Shown: positions 18,463 to 25,297 of the stretch, piece after piece
Layout: each line of letters begins with the position of its first letter
Numbering within the stretch: the stretch's first letter is position 1
Source of the DNA: an uncultured Clostridia bacterium
GTDB taxonomy: Bacteria; Bacillota; Clostridia; Christensenellales; UBA1242
Direction: 5' to 3'
Assembly: GCA_930990975.1 (NCBI GenBank)
Contig: CAKNRR010000008.1
Span: forward strand, 1-55,210
DNA: 55,210 bases
Notes under the pieces: generated by a model
Databases searched by the model: none
Seen by the model: the letters and a program-made list of their open reading frames with translations, nothing else
Told to the model about the DNA's origin: nothing
Translations under genes and position numbers: made by a program

Positions 18463-18495
18463 AATAGCGGTCTTTTTAGATCGCGCTTTTTATTT
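18463..18495 (+). terminator. Probable terminator after tRNA-Cys
   Basis: Imperfect stem AGCGGTCT / AGATCGCGCT with bulges around a T loop, followed by TTTTTATTTT. Confidence 0.55.
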
Positions 18496-18594
18496 TATCA
18501 AATATTTTTATCAGATATTTATTTTATTAAGTTTCTATCCTATTGAATTTTTATTTTATTAAATTGTTATTGTCTGGACTTTTAGCAGTTTTTA

Positions 18595-18906
18595 TTATTT
18601 TATCAAATTTCCAAAAAACATATTAAATATTTCTTTTGCTTTTTCAAAATCCTTATAACGAACATATACTCTTCGTACCTGTGCCCTACCTGCCGATGAC
18701 AAAGTAACAGGTCTTGTATAATAAGGAATCCCCACAATGTCTATTTTTTCTTTTTTTAGTGCATTTTTAAAAATCTCATAATGTATTGTCCCTATACTTG
18801 TAAAATAACAAAAATCAATATCTTTTACTTCCCTCAAATTCATATTTTTGCATAGTGGACATTTTTCACACTTAACTAAGATATTACACTTTTCACAATA
18901 TAACAA
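18595..18906 (-). CDS. Small zinc-ribbon protein with DUF2007-like domain
   Basis: 103 residues reading from a TTG start at 18906, with AGAGGTG about 7 nt upstream. The N-terminus has two CxxC-type knuckles (YCEKCNILVKCEKCPLCK), a compact zinc ribbon. The C-terminal YVRYKDFEKAKEIFNMFFG resembles the small ferredoxin-like putative signal-transducing fold of the DUF2007 family. It lies alone between tRNA genes. Function unknown. Confidence 0.6.
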   Translation of the reverse strand: MLYCEKCNILVKCEKCPLCKNMNLREVKDIDFCYFTSIGTIHYEIFKNALKKEKIDIVGIPYYTRPVTLSSAGRAQVRRVYVRYKDFEKAKEIFNMFFGNLIK

Positions 18907-18985
18907 ATTTACACCTCTTAAAAAATTATAACATTTATTATAAAAAAATAAAAATGATATTAAAATAAAAAATATTTAAAAACAC

Positions 18986-19014
18986 TTGATTTTTTATTGT
19001 TAAAATGATATATT
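18986..19014 (+). promoter_or_regulatory. Sigma-A promoter of tRNA-Leu
   Basis: TTGATT (18986-18991), 17-bp spacer, TATATT (19009-19014), 28 bp before the tRNA. Confidence 0.75.
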
Positions 19015-19042
19015 ATTATAGTAAATTTAATTAAATAACTTT

Positions 19043-19128
19043 GCTGGTGTGGCGGAATGGCAGACGCACAGGACTTAAAATCCTGAGGTGGCAACACCGT
19101 GTGGGTTCGACTCCCACCACCAGCACCA
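19043..19128 (+). tRNA. tRNA-Leu(TAA), integration target
   Basis: 86 nt, class II, with CCA encoded. Acceptor GCTGGTG / CACCAGC, anticodon stem AGGA / TCCT with loop reading TAA, variable arm TGAGGTGGCAACACCGT, T arm GTGGGTTCGACTCCCAC. The last 56 nt are repeated exactly at 34808-34863, marking the att core of the integrated element. The gene is intact after integration. Confidence 0.97.
19073..19128 (+). repeat. attL core, 56-bp duplication of tRNA-Leu 3' end
   Basis: Identical over 56 bp to 34808-34863. It runs from the anticodon loop (ACTTAAAATCC) to the CCA. Since the functional tRNA is here, the element entered downstream of it and restored the gene. Confidence 0.93.
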
Positions 19129-19170
19129 AAATCGCTTTCCCTTTATTTTAAAGGTGTATAGCGATTTTTT
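19129..19170 (+). terminator. Element-borne terminator for tRNA-Leu
   Basis: Stem AAATCGCT (19129-19136) / AGCGATTT (19160-19167) with an inner CCTTTATTTTAAAGG hairpin and a T run, starting one base after the tRNA. It replaces the host terminator displaced to 34867-34900. Confidence 0.8.
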
Positions 19171-19221
19171 TATTTCCAAATTTAACCTTGTTTTACTTGT
19201 TTTTTAGTCATAATTTTAATT

Positions 19222-19255
19222 TTGACGAAGATTTTGACGAAGATTTTTCTCGAAA
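19222..19255 (+). repeat. Left copy of 34-bp terminal direct repeat, probable integrase arm sites
   Basis: Contains two tandem TTGACGAAGATT units followed by TTCTCGAAA and is identical over 34 bp to 34716-34749. A third partial unit TTTGACGAA occurs at 19269-19277. Repeated short motifs just inside both ends, in direct orientation, fit arm-type sites bound by the integrase N-terminal domain. Confidence 0.75.
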
Positions 19256-19327
19256 AAATACTTATAATTTGACGAACTTTAGGTAGAATCTACAAGCTTT
19301 AATCTTTTAAATTTTCATTTCATAGCC

Positions 19328-19341
19328 GCGACGATAGTCGC
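19328..19341. repeat. Small GC-rich hairpin GCGAC-GATA-GTCGC
   Basis: Perfect 5-bp GC-rich stem with a GATA loop in an otherwise AT-rich noncoding region of the element. It could be part of an origin or a protein-binding site; nothing decides it. Confidence 0.4.
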
Positions 19342-19370
19342 TAAATAAATATATATTTGCTTCCAATACG

Positions 19371-19406
19371 GAAAGCCCCTTAGTTAAAGCTGGGCTTTCT
19401 TTTTTA
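19371..19406 (+). terminator. Rightward terminator in element left end
   Basis: Stem GAAAGCCC (19371-19378) / GGGCTTTC (19392-19399) followed by TTTTTTT. Confidence 0.75.
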
Positions 19407-19547
19407 TTCATCCGCATTTTGCAAACTGTATTTAATATAATATATATTTTTATTATATATAATATATATATTTAATTTTTCTCTATGAGAAAAAATATAT
19501 TTTTTAAATATGCTATATGGATAATTTTCTTTGTTACTTTCTTTTAG

Positions 19548-19591
19548 TGGTCGTAATTTTTTGCTATGGTCATAGCAATTTATTGCGACCA
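19548..19591. repeat. 44-nt hairpin in element noncoding end
   Basis: Outer stem TGGTCG / CGACCA, inner stem TTGCTATG-GT-CATAGCAA, with AT-rich internal loop. No T run follows directly on the plus strand. It lies in 300 bp without genes (19401-19700), a possible replication or packaging region. Confidence 0.6.
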
Positions 19592-19605
19592 TTTTTAGAC
19601 ATAAT

Positions 19606-19638
19606 AAAAAGGCATAGCACATTGCATATACCTTTTTT
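19606..19638 (-). terminator. Probable terminator at end of the leftward operon
   Basis: AAAAAGG (19606-19612) and CCTTTTTT (19631-19638) around an AT-rich loop containing CATAGCA/TGCATAT. It is symmetrical A/T-flanked, so it may stop transcripts from both sides, including the long leftward operon ending at 19708. Confidence 0.55.
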
Positions 19639-19707
19639 GACTAAAAATCTGCTGTTTTTAAGAAATTTTTTGTTATTTTATATAAATTTTACATCAACCA
19701 CCCCCTA

Positions 19708-19944
19708 TTATTGTCCTGCCAAATATTTAAAATCTTCATATTTATAAATATTGGTTCTTCGACTTTTTGATGGAATCACATCTGATCCAGTTAATATGGA
19801 TGTAAAAGGTGGGCTTCGTTTGGCGATTTCTCTAAATTTTGACACAGGAAGATTTATTCCCATTTCAACAAGTTTTGTTTTATTAATAGTAGATAAGCTG
19901 AAGTATTTATTATTATCTACTTGATTAAATACCGACATCCCCAT
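19708..19944 (-). CDS. Hypothetical element protein, 78 aa
   Basis: Last gene of the leftward operon. 78 residues, basic, no membrane span; contains LPVSKFREIAKRSPPFTSIL and RRTNIYKYEDFKYLAGQ. The pattern of a short segment chosen by an invariant K/R and ending in YEDF resembles small helix-turn-helix excisionase-like proteins (first half FREIAKRS, last half YKYEDFKYLA), but this is weak. AGGAGG lies 6 nt before the ATG. Confidence 0.55.
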   Translation of the reverse strand: MGMSVFNQVDNNKYFSLSTINKTKLVEMGINLPVSKFREIAKRSPPFTSILTGSDVIPSKSRRTNIYKYEDFKYLAGQ

Positions 19945-19953
19945 TTTGACCTC

Positions 19954-20289
19954 CTATTCTTTTTCTTTACATAAAATTTGTGTTTTTGCAAGCTGATAGA
20001 AATGATTAATTTGACATTCTATGCACATTTCAGTATCTGCAAGTTCACAAGCACTTTCTTGAATGTAGTAAGGTTCGTCGCTCCCATACTCATCCTGTGC
20101 ATTGTAGTACTCAGGTGGATTTGGACAATGTAATGGTGCTTCTTCAGCTGCCAATTCTAAAGCTCTTTCTAAAATTTCTAATTTTTGCTTCTGCTGTTTG
20201 AGTTGCTGTTTAAGCTTGTCAATGTCAATTTGGTCATTTTTTTCATTGAGCAAATTATTAATATCTTCAATAATTTTTAAATTCCCCAT
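19954..20289 (-). CDS. Hypothetical coiled-coil, Cys-containing element protein, 111 aa
   Basis: Starts at the ATG at 20289 because AGGAGG lies 7 nt upstream (inside a longer reading frame that begins at 20304). The N-terminal half is a coiled coil (INNLLNEKNDQIDIDKLKQQ onwards) and the C-terminal half has four cysteines, including CIEC and a terminal Cys, that could bind metal. No family recognised. It follows the methyltransferase by about 16 bp. Confidence 0.6.
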   Translation of the reverse strand: MGNLKIIEDINNLLNEKNDQIDIDKLKQQLKQQKQKLEILERALELAAEEAPLHCPNPPEYYNAQDEYGSDEPYYIQESACELADTEMCIECQINHFYQLAKTQILCKEKE

Positions 20290-20305
20290 TTCATACCTCC
20301 TCAAT

Positions 20306-20881
20306 TTAAATACCCCCCCATTGATTTACCATTGCATAACCCACTTCTATAGGTGTTATACAGCGTCTATAATCTCCATACCTCATTTTTGTTATAAAAC
20401 TACCATACTTTTTATAATTGCATTGTGTTGGTAACAATGGCGGTAAATTTTGTAACCATAAATCTGTTAGTTTTTTAAAATCTGCAAATTCGCAATAATC
20501 GATACGACAACTATGCTTCATCCAAAGTTTGTTTAAAGCGCTACCAGCAGGATTTTCAAAGCACTTTCTTTGTATTGGCAAGTTCCATAGTTTTTTTATC
20601 ATTTCTAGATCCTCTAGCTGAAGTTCTTTTCTTCCTGGACGCGTTCTCAAATAATGAAGTCCTGCTTTTGAAAAGTATGTGCAGGGAGGAAAAGCAATCA
20701 ACAATGAATAAGAAGAATAATCAAGATTTAATTTGTCAAGGTATCTAATGTCAAACTGAATATGATGTTGATTGTCAACCTTATGTGGAAGAATATCAAT
20801 AGTAGTTACATCATATCCTGCCTCTCTAAAAGGAACAGAAGCTGCACCGGATGTTTCAAATAAAATTAATATCTTTTTCAT
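20306..20881 (-). CDS. Phage-type cytosine-C5 DNA methyltransferase-like protein
   Basis: 191 residues with the compact phage Dcm-like architecture. The SAM-binding segment LFETSGAASVPFREAGYDV is at residues 7-25, the FPPCTYFS catalytic Pro-Pro-Cys motif around 70, and FENPAGS follows as the ENV-like motif. DLWLQNLPPLLPTQ and a closing IEVGYAMVNQWG match the conserved C-terminal block of this phage family. It probably methylates the element's DNA to evade host restriction. No cognate endonuclease is present. Only a weak ribosome site (AGGATAATTGAG) is visible. Confidence 0.8.
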   Translation of the reverse strand: MKKILILFETSGAASVPFREAGYDVTTIDILPHKVDNQHHIQFDIRYLDKLNLDYSSYSLLIAFPPCTYFSKAGLHYLRTRPGRKELQLEDLEMIKKLWNLPIQRKCFENPAGSALNKLWMKHSCRIDYCEFADFKKLTDLWLQNLPPLLPTQCNYKKYGSFITKMRYGDYRRCITPIEVGYAMVNQWGGI

Positions 20882-20897
20882 ACTATACTCAATTATC

Positions 20898-21107
20898 CTA
20901 CTTATTTATTTTTTTTACCTTGGCTAAACATTTAGGACAAGTTATTTCTTTTCCTTCATAAAAGCTCCAATTACTTAATCTGCCGGGCTTTGTTCCACAA
21001 AGAGCTATATTATCTATAACTGCATGATATTTTACTCCAGCCCCACCTTCATTTCCATTGACAAGGCGTCCAGTTTTTCGTAATATTTTAAAATTTTGAT
21101 TTTGCAT
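20898..21107 (-). CDS. Small zinc-binding element protein, 69 aa
   Basis: Basic protein with a separated Cys (ALCGTKPG) and a CPKC pair (EITCPKCLAKVKK), plus His in the middle, consistent with a single zinc site. GGAGGAGG precedes the ATG by 5 nt. It is the gene just before the methyltransferase in the operon. Function unknown. Confidence 0.6.
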   Translation of the reverse strand: MQNQNFKILRKTGRLVNGNEGGAGVKYHAVIDNIALCGTKPGRLSNWSFYEGKEITCPKCLAKVKKINK

Positions 21108-21213
21108 AATATCCTCCTCCTATAACAAACGCATAGCAATTTAGTTGTTTATAAACTGCATTTTTGTTAGCATTTTTACAAAAAATATTTTTAAAAATCG
21201 ATTACAGCTCATT

Positions 21214-21414
21214 TTAGACAGCTTCTTTTGTTATAATTTCGTTGTAAAGTTCCTCAATCTTCCTAAAATGAGCCAATCTTGGCTCAGCTGAGCCAAGCCA
21301 GCGTGTAATCTGTGATGGAGCTACGCCGAGTTTTTTAGCAAGTTCTTGCATGGTTAACTCGCCTTTTTCTAGTAACTCCTTAATCATTTCTTTAGGTGTT
21401 TTTCTTTCCTTCAT
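21214..21414 (-). CDS. Small HTH DNA-binding protein, 66 aa
   Basis: A compact helix-turn-helix (LTMQELAKKLGVAPSQITRW, residues 20-39) of XRE/HTH type between two helices, about the size of a small phage regulator. The reading frame overlaps the previous gene by 23 bp and has AGAGGTGGGG before its ATG. Its own coding sequence contains nested palindromes (21269-21296), which could be a binding site for this or another regulator. Confidence 0.7.
   Translation of the reverse strand: MKERKTPKEMIKELLEKGELTMQELAKKLGVAPSQITRWLGSAEPRLAHFRKIEELYNEIITKEAV
21269..21296. repeat. Nested palindromes inside HTH gene
   Basis: Three 8-mers in alternating orientation at 10-bp spacing: TGAGCCAA, TC, TTGGCTCA, GC, TGAGCCAA. 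The last two make a perfect 18-bp palindrome (21279-21296). One helical turn between units suits an operator array. Confidence 0.5.
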
Positions 21415-21601
21415 ACCCCACCTCTTTTGCGTCCATATATTCGACTATTTTTTCATCAACCAACTTTGAGAACCACCAATCAATAAATTTTAATAAAAGG
21501 TTTACATCAACTATTCTAATTTTGTCTTGATTAAATACTACCTCTTTACTGCTTGCAAATATTGCGTGAAGTAAATCTTCTTTAAATTTTAACAAGTCCA
21601 T
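21392..21601 (-). CDS. Hypothetical element protein, 69 aa
   Basis: Helical, acidic/aromatic; contains LLLKFIDWWFSKLVDEKIVEY. The ATG at 21601 is preferred to an upstream in-frame ATG at 21643, which lies inside the previous gene; only a weak AAGAGATAG site is present. No family recognised. Confidence 0.5.
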   Translation of the reverse strand: MDLLKFKEDLLHAIFASSKEVVFNQDKIRIVDVNLLLKFIDWWFSKLVDEKIVEYMDAKEVGYEGKKNT

Positions 21602-21605
21602 ATTT

Positions 21606-21851
21606 CTATCTCTTAAAATAAACGCGTGAACAATGATAATCAATTACTTTAATGCTATCAAAGACAGTATCTAAACAAACAACATATTCATCATATTTAT
21701 GAAATTTCAATTTAAAAGACTTATTGTTTTTTAACACAACTTTTATTATTAATCTTTTAGGTGATAATTTAAAATAATTGATACTGCTAATTCTAAATGC
21801 ATGATTTTTTATTGCTATAAATTCTTTATTAGAAACAGTTTCTATATACAT
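21606..21851 (-). CDS. Hypothetical element protein, 81 aa
   Basis: Small beta-rich basic protein (pattern of alternating hydrophobics: RLIIKVVLKNNKSFKLKF). AAAGGAG lies before the ATG. First gene after the long hairpin region at 22024-22130. No family recognised; its location and high charge could suit a DNA-binding protein. Confidence 0.55.
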   Translation of the reverse strand: MYIETVSNKEFIAIKNHAFRISSINYFKLSPKRLIIKVVLKNNKSFKLKFHKYDEYVVCLDTVFDSIKVIDYHCSRVYFKR

Positions 21852-21938
21852 AATTTGCTCCTTTTATTTTTAATTTTTTTAAAATTTTTGAAAAATTTTT
21901 GAAAAATTTTAAGTGTTTAAATTGCGATTTTGCAAACA

Positions 21939-21965
21939 CAAAAATTTTGTAAAACAAAATTTTTG
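21939..21965. repeat. 12-bp inverted repeat in element intergenic region
   Basis: CAAAAATTTTGT-AAA-ACAAAATTTTTG, perfect 12-bp arms, 59 bp from the long hairpin at 22024-22130. Confidence 0.6.
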
Positions 21966-22023
21966 TATAATTTGGATATATATATTTTTTCATATGGTTA
22001 AAATCTATATATCCTCTTACTCA

Positions 22024-22130
22024 TTTAGATTTATCAAAATCATTTACGAAAACGATGCGAACACCTTGCTACGCTTTCGGTGTGTTTCGCTATTCGTTTT
22101 TCGTTCATGATTTTTTTTGATAAATCTAAA
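22024..22130. repeat. 107-nt imperfect hairpin, candidate packaging signal or origin
   Basis: Base stem TTTAGATTTATCAAAA (22024-22039) pairs perfectly with TTTTGATAAATCTAAA (22115-22130). Above it ATCAT/ATGAT, ACGAAAACGA/TCGTTTTTCGT and GCGAACACC/GGTGTGTTTCGC pair with small bulges, closing on a 13-nt loop. It lies just after the coiled-coil gene (its stop TAG is in the base of the stem) and has no T run downstream on the coding strand, so it is not a standard terminator. Confidence 0.7.
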
Positions 22131-22626
22131 ATTCGAGCAATGAAGAAGATTCCCCTTCTTCAAGAACTTCCATATTGGAAGGTTCTATTGTGTCCACAAC
22201 CTCAGTTTCTTTTGGAACCTGTGAGGCTTGTGAAAGTGATACATCAAGTGCCTTTGTTGTTTCAGTTAACTCAGACTTTGCTTCCTTAACCTCTTTCTTA
22301 AGAGATTTAAGATCCTCAAGCAATGCTTCTTTCTTCATCTGTTGCTTGAGAAGTCGTATTTCTTGTTTCTCAAGCAATGTATCCCTCAGTTTAGAAAAAA
22401 AGCCTTGTTTCTTTCGCCATTTTTTCGAAAGAGCAAGCATATATTTTAGCTTTTCTTTTAATGCGTCTGATAAAAGTTGAATTGAATCTTCAAATGTCTT
22501 AATTACTGTTTCATTTGTTCCAGTGATGCTTGTTGCTACTTCTAAGAACTCTTGTAATATCCCCATATAATCATTAATGGTTTTAAGTTCTTCATACTCA
22601 CGCAATTTCTTCTCTGTTGTCGACAT
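22126..22626 (-). CDS. Hypothetical coiled-coil protein, 166 aa
   Basis: Almost entirely helical and charged, with a heptad-rich region (LLEDLKSLKKEVKEAKSELT, about 105-125). It ends in a Glu/Ser-rich tail. Its start lies within the last codons of the ATPase gene (29-bp overlap) with GGAGG inside the ATPase frame, so the two are translationally coupled and may act together. No family recognised. Confidence 0.6.
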   Translation of the reverse strand: MSTTEKKLREYEELKTINDYMGILQEFLEVATSITGTNETVIKTFEDSIQLLSDALKEKLKYMLALSKKWRKKQGFFSKLRDTLLEKQEIRLLKQQMKKEALLEDLKSLKKEVKEAKSELTETTKALDVSLSQASQVPKETEVVDTIEPSNMEVLEEGESSSLLEF

Positions 22627-23596
22627 TGTCCTTGTCCTCCTTTTTCTCTTCCTTTAACTTTTTCTTTTTCTCTTCTTTTGGCTTTTTGCCTCGGAAAGTT
22701 TCTGGAATATCAATGACTCGGTTTTCAAAATATTTCTTGAAATATTCTTTTGAAAACTCTGTTCGTGTGGTGTGCTCTAGAACTAGACCTTCATCTTCCT
22801 TTCCTCGAACGAACATCGGTATGAAATAGTCGGAATCATAGCAGTCAAATATATTACCTCTAAATTTAAACACTACTTTTTTATCAATTAAATTTTCATC
22901 TAGATTAGTGAGATATGCTTCAAGGTTAGCGTTATCATAAATGATATTACATACCCAATAAGTAGCCTGTAAAAATCCATAATTTGAATATACATTTATT
23001 AGGTCAACTACTTCAATAAATATTGATAAATTTCTTATGTCTATGTGTATTCTTTTGGGTCGTTGGGCGATGAAACACAAGAACAGTTTATATTGCCCAG
23101 ATAGTTCGACTGCCTTAGTTATAAATGTAGGCAATGCTCCTAAGTGAGAGTCAAAGACATCCTGTATCTCGTCCATAAAATAGCAACCCGCTGGGCATAA
23201 TAGTGTTGTTGAGTGAATATCATTTGGCAGTCCAAAACCTAGTGAATTAAACTTGTATGCTGAAGAGTTTTTTCGCCCAAAGCCTTTATTTTCGAAATAT
23301 GTATCACAAAATACTGTATGATCATTTGGCGGGCGTATATTATATCCAGCTTCATTTAATTTACTACAAATATAATTGCTTGTTCGCAGTCGCTGTTTTG
23401 CTATATTTGGACGCATGAATTCGCTCATCAGTTTACCAGCAAGAGAACTTTTACCCTTCCTTCGTTTTCCCCAAATGATTATGCTTTCTGTTGGAGAAAA
23501 TAGACCATCAGCATACATATCAAGAATATCATCATATACAAGCAGTTTTTGTTCTTTATATTCGATATATTCCTTTTGTCTTGGTTTATTAAACAT
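22598..23596 (-). CDS. Zot/FtsK-HerA-like ATPase of the element
   Basis: 332 residues. Walker A GKRRKGKS at residues 43-50, Walker B YFMDEIQD (Asp142, Glu143), and a sensor-like AQRPKRIHIDIRN segment near 185, which together resemble the Zot/pI assembly ATPases of filamentous phages and the FtsK-HerA DNA-pumping ATPases. The C-terminal 50 residues are extremely Lys/Glu-rich. Unlike most Zot proteins I see no transmembrane segment. Likely role: virion assembly/extrusion or genome packaging. The adjacent overlapping coiled-coil gene is a candidate partner. ATG with AGGA upstream. Confidence 0.72.
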   Translation of the reverse strand: MFNKPRQKEYIEYKEQKLLVYDDILDMYADGLFSPTESIIIWGKRRKGKSSLAGKLMSEFMRPNIAKQRLRTSNYICSKLNEAGYNIRPPNDHTVFCDTYFENKGFGRKNSSAYKFNSLGFGLPNDIHSTTLLCPAGCYFMDEIQDVFDSHLGALPTFITKAVELSGQYKLFLCFIAQRPKRIHIDIRNLSIFIEVVDLINVYSNYGFLQATYWVCNIIYDNANLEAYLTNLDENLIDKKVVFKFRGNIFDCYDSDYFIPMFVRGKEDEGLVLEHTTRTEFSKEYFKKYFENRVIDIPETFRGKKPKEEKKKKLKEEKKEDKDNVDNREEIA

Positions 23597-23605
23597 TGGC
23601 TTGTC

Positions 23606-23908
23606 CTATTTTCGTTTTCTTAAGTTAACTCCTGCAGATAGTCCCATAAGATAAGTTGAACACTTATCTGCATCCATCCAATTACCTATTCTATCTTTTG
23701 AAGAATAGTTCCCCTTTTTATCTGGTTTAGCATTCTTTCTGACTATTGCATTCATTTTATTTCCTGCTCCATCATATACATTAACCAATTTAACTCCTGC
23801 GTCTTTTGCCATTTCATTGTAATATTTTAAATTATTTTTAGCGTTGTAAAATCTATTATCTTTACCTACAAATTTAAATTCATTTTCGTTGTTTATAATA
23901 TTTTTCAT
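23606..23908 (-). CDS. Hypothetical basic element protein, 100 aa
   Basis: Basic, Asn/Lys-rich and without membrane spans; contains AKDAGVKLVNVYDGAGNKM and ends SAGVNLRKRK. GGGAGG precedes the ATG. Directly upstream of the ATPase gene (9 bp). Function unknown; a virion or DNA-binding role is possible. Confidence 0.55.
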   Translation of the reverse strand: MKNIINNENEFKFVGKDNRFYNAKNNLKYYNEMAKDAGVKLVNVYDGAGNKMNAIVRKNAKPDKKGNYSSKDRIGNWMDADKCSTYLMGLSAGVNLRKRK

Positions 23909-24020
23909 AATTTCCTCCCTATTTTTTTATAAAATCATTGCATTTTTTAATCTTTTTTGATATACTATTAATGAAAGATGGTTAATACAAGCGAATTAAG
24001 TTTCGATCATTCCATCTTTT

Positions 24021-24365
24021 TTATTTTGCGACATGTCTAATTTTTGACTTGTCGCTTTTATTTTTTACTTGAATATTTTTATGATGTTTTCCAACATGTT
24101 TTGGACTAACAATCTCTTTTTGCCGCACAATATATGCCTGTTCTGTATGCCCTTCTTCAGGATTCTCTTCCAATGGTATATTTTTATTGCCTCTTGTATA
24201 TTCTGCATGAGTTAAAATCACTGCTTCAAGATCTCCATTTTTATTTTTTTTAGTAACTTTACCTTTATGCCCTTTAACTCTTATTGTATTAATAGAATAA
24301 AAATCTCCTTGTCTTATAACCCTCATTTTTTTATCTAGATTTTCTCTTGCCTTGTTTATGTCCAT
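24021..24365 (-). CDS. Hypothetical basic element protein, 114 aa
   Basis: Start taken at 24365 with AAGG upstream, as an earlier in-frame ATG lies within the neighbouring gene. Basic, with a beta-rich middle (YSINTIRVKGHKGKVTKKNK) and a C-terminal His/Lys-rich tail (KHVGKHHKNIQVKNKSDKSK). It overlaps the upstream gene by 35 bp. No family recognised. Confidence 0.5.
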   Translation of the reverse strand: MDINKARENLDKKMRVIRQGDFYSINTIRVKGHKGKVTKKNKNGDLEAVILTHAEYTRGNKNIPLEENPEEGHTEQAYIVRQKEIVSPKHVGKHHKNIQVKNKSDKSKIRHVAK

Positions 24366-24678
24366 GTTGCACCTTCTTTTGTTGTTTTGCTTTTTGTTTA
24401 AACATATCATTTATGTATTTTTCATCAGCAAAGCCTTCTTTATATTTTAGAAAAGTATTATCTTTTGGTTGTAAAGACAATGATTTGTGCATGTGGTTAT
24501 AGTATTTTGCATAGGCTTCATTCTCTGCTCGATTAAAGCCTTCTTCTACTGCATCAAAAGACTTATCCCAGTGTTGTTTTTCTGCTTTATCAAGAAATTT
24601 GATATGTTCTTTTGTTATGTTATCCATATTCTTTTTTAACTCAAGTGCCTTTTTATGGGCATTGCTATATATTTTCAT
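24331..24678 (-). CDS. Hypothetical helical element protein, 115 aa
   Basis: Helical, Lys/Ala-rich, ending in a basic tail (KAKQQKKVQHGHKQGKRKSR). AGGAGG lies 5 nt before the ATG. Its end overlaps the next gene. No family recognised. Confidence 0.55.
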   Translation of the reverse strand: MKIYSNAHKKALELKKNMDNITKEHIKFLDKAEKQHWDKSFDAVEEGFNRAENEAYAKYYNHMHKSLSLQPKDNTFLKYKEGFADEKYINDMFKQKAKQQKKVQHGHKQGKRKSR

Positions 24679-24687
24679 TTATGCCTC

Positions 24688-24912
24688 CTAAATATCGTAA
24701 TAAAGAATCACTTTCTTTACTCTTCGCTTATTTTTAGGTATTTTTTTGCTGTTTGTATTGGTTTTGGTTGCTTTTCTTGAAAAAGCGACCTTATCATTTG
24801 ACTTTGTAGCCACTTTAACGGCTTTGTTCGACTTATTAGTCGAACTTGTCCTTTTAGCCGTTTTAGGTGCGTTTTTCGTTGACTTTGTTGTTTTTTGTGT
24901 GTTTTTTACCAT
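24688..24912 (-). CDS. Very basic Lys/Thr/Asn-rich protein, candidate DNA-condensing protein
   Basis: 74 residues, about a quarter Lys plus Arg, nearly no acidic residues, rich in Thr, Ser, Asn and Ala, with repeated TK/KS/AK dipeptides as in histone-H1-type or viral core proteins. The last residues (RVKKVILYYDI) are more ordered. Likely a disordered nucleic-acid binding or genome-condensing protein. GGAG before the ATG; the frame overlaps the upstream gene by 50 bp. Confidence 0.55.
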   Translation of the reverse strand: MVKNTQKTTKSTKNAPKTAKRTSSTNKSNKAVKVATKSNDKVAFSRKATKTNTNSKKIPKNKRRVKKVILYYDI

Positions 24913-25285
24913 ATCTTTTCTCCTTTTTTCTTGTTTTTTGTCTATTTAATAAAATTTGAAACATTGATGTGCGAACATATAAATTTTTATAATTTGAGCC
25001 AGCACTATCTGCCCATTTCCGTTCAAATTCTCTTTTTAATAAAATTTGCTTGTAATAGAATCTCTTACCATGTCTATCACAACACCCTAAAGGTGATTTT
25101 AGAAATTTTGAATATATAACTATATAAGGAACTTTTATAAAATACTCCCAATCATTCACAAGATATACAGTATCACCTTCTTTTAGATTAATAAATGTTT
25201 CAAAAGTCAAAGGGACTAAATCTTTTTGCTCGTTTTCTGAAGTGCCTAAACTTTCCATATATTCTTCTTTGTTTAAATACAACAT
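24863..25285 (-). CDS. Hypothetical element protein, 140 aa
   Basis: An acidic N-terminal part (to about 50), then a structured mid-part with FKEGDTVYLVNDWEYF-like beta strands and a basic C-terminal tail (QKTRKKEKRYGKKHTKNNK). Contains CCDRHGKRFYY. AGAGGG before the ATG. No family recognised. Confidence 0.5.
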   Translation of the reverse strand: MLYLNKEEYMESLGTSENEQKDLVPLTFETFINLKEGDTVYLVNDWEYFIKVPYIVIYSKFLKSPLGCCDRHGKRFYYKQILLKREFERKWADSAGSNYKNLYVRTSMFQILLNRQKTRKKEKRYGKKHTKNNKVNEKRT

Positions 25286-25297
25286 AATTTACCCTCT

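Noticed and set aside
23974-24019. AAAGATGG / CCATCTTT inverted repeat between two element genes as a leftward terminator
   Set aside because: The T run lies on the plus strand, not on the coding strand; at most it stops antisense transcription.
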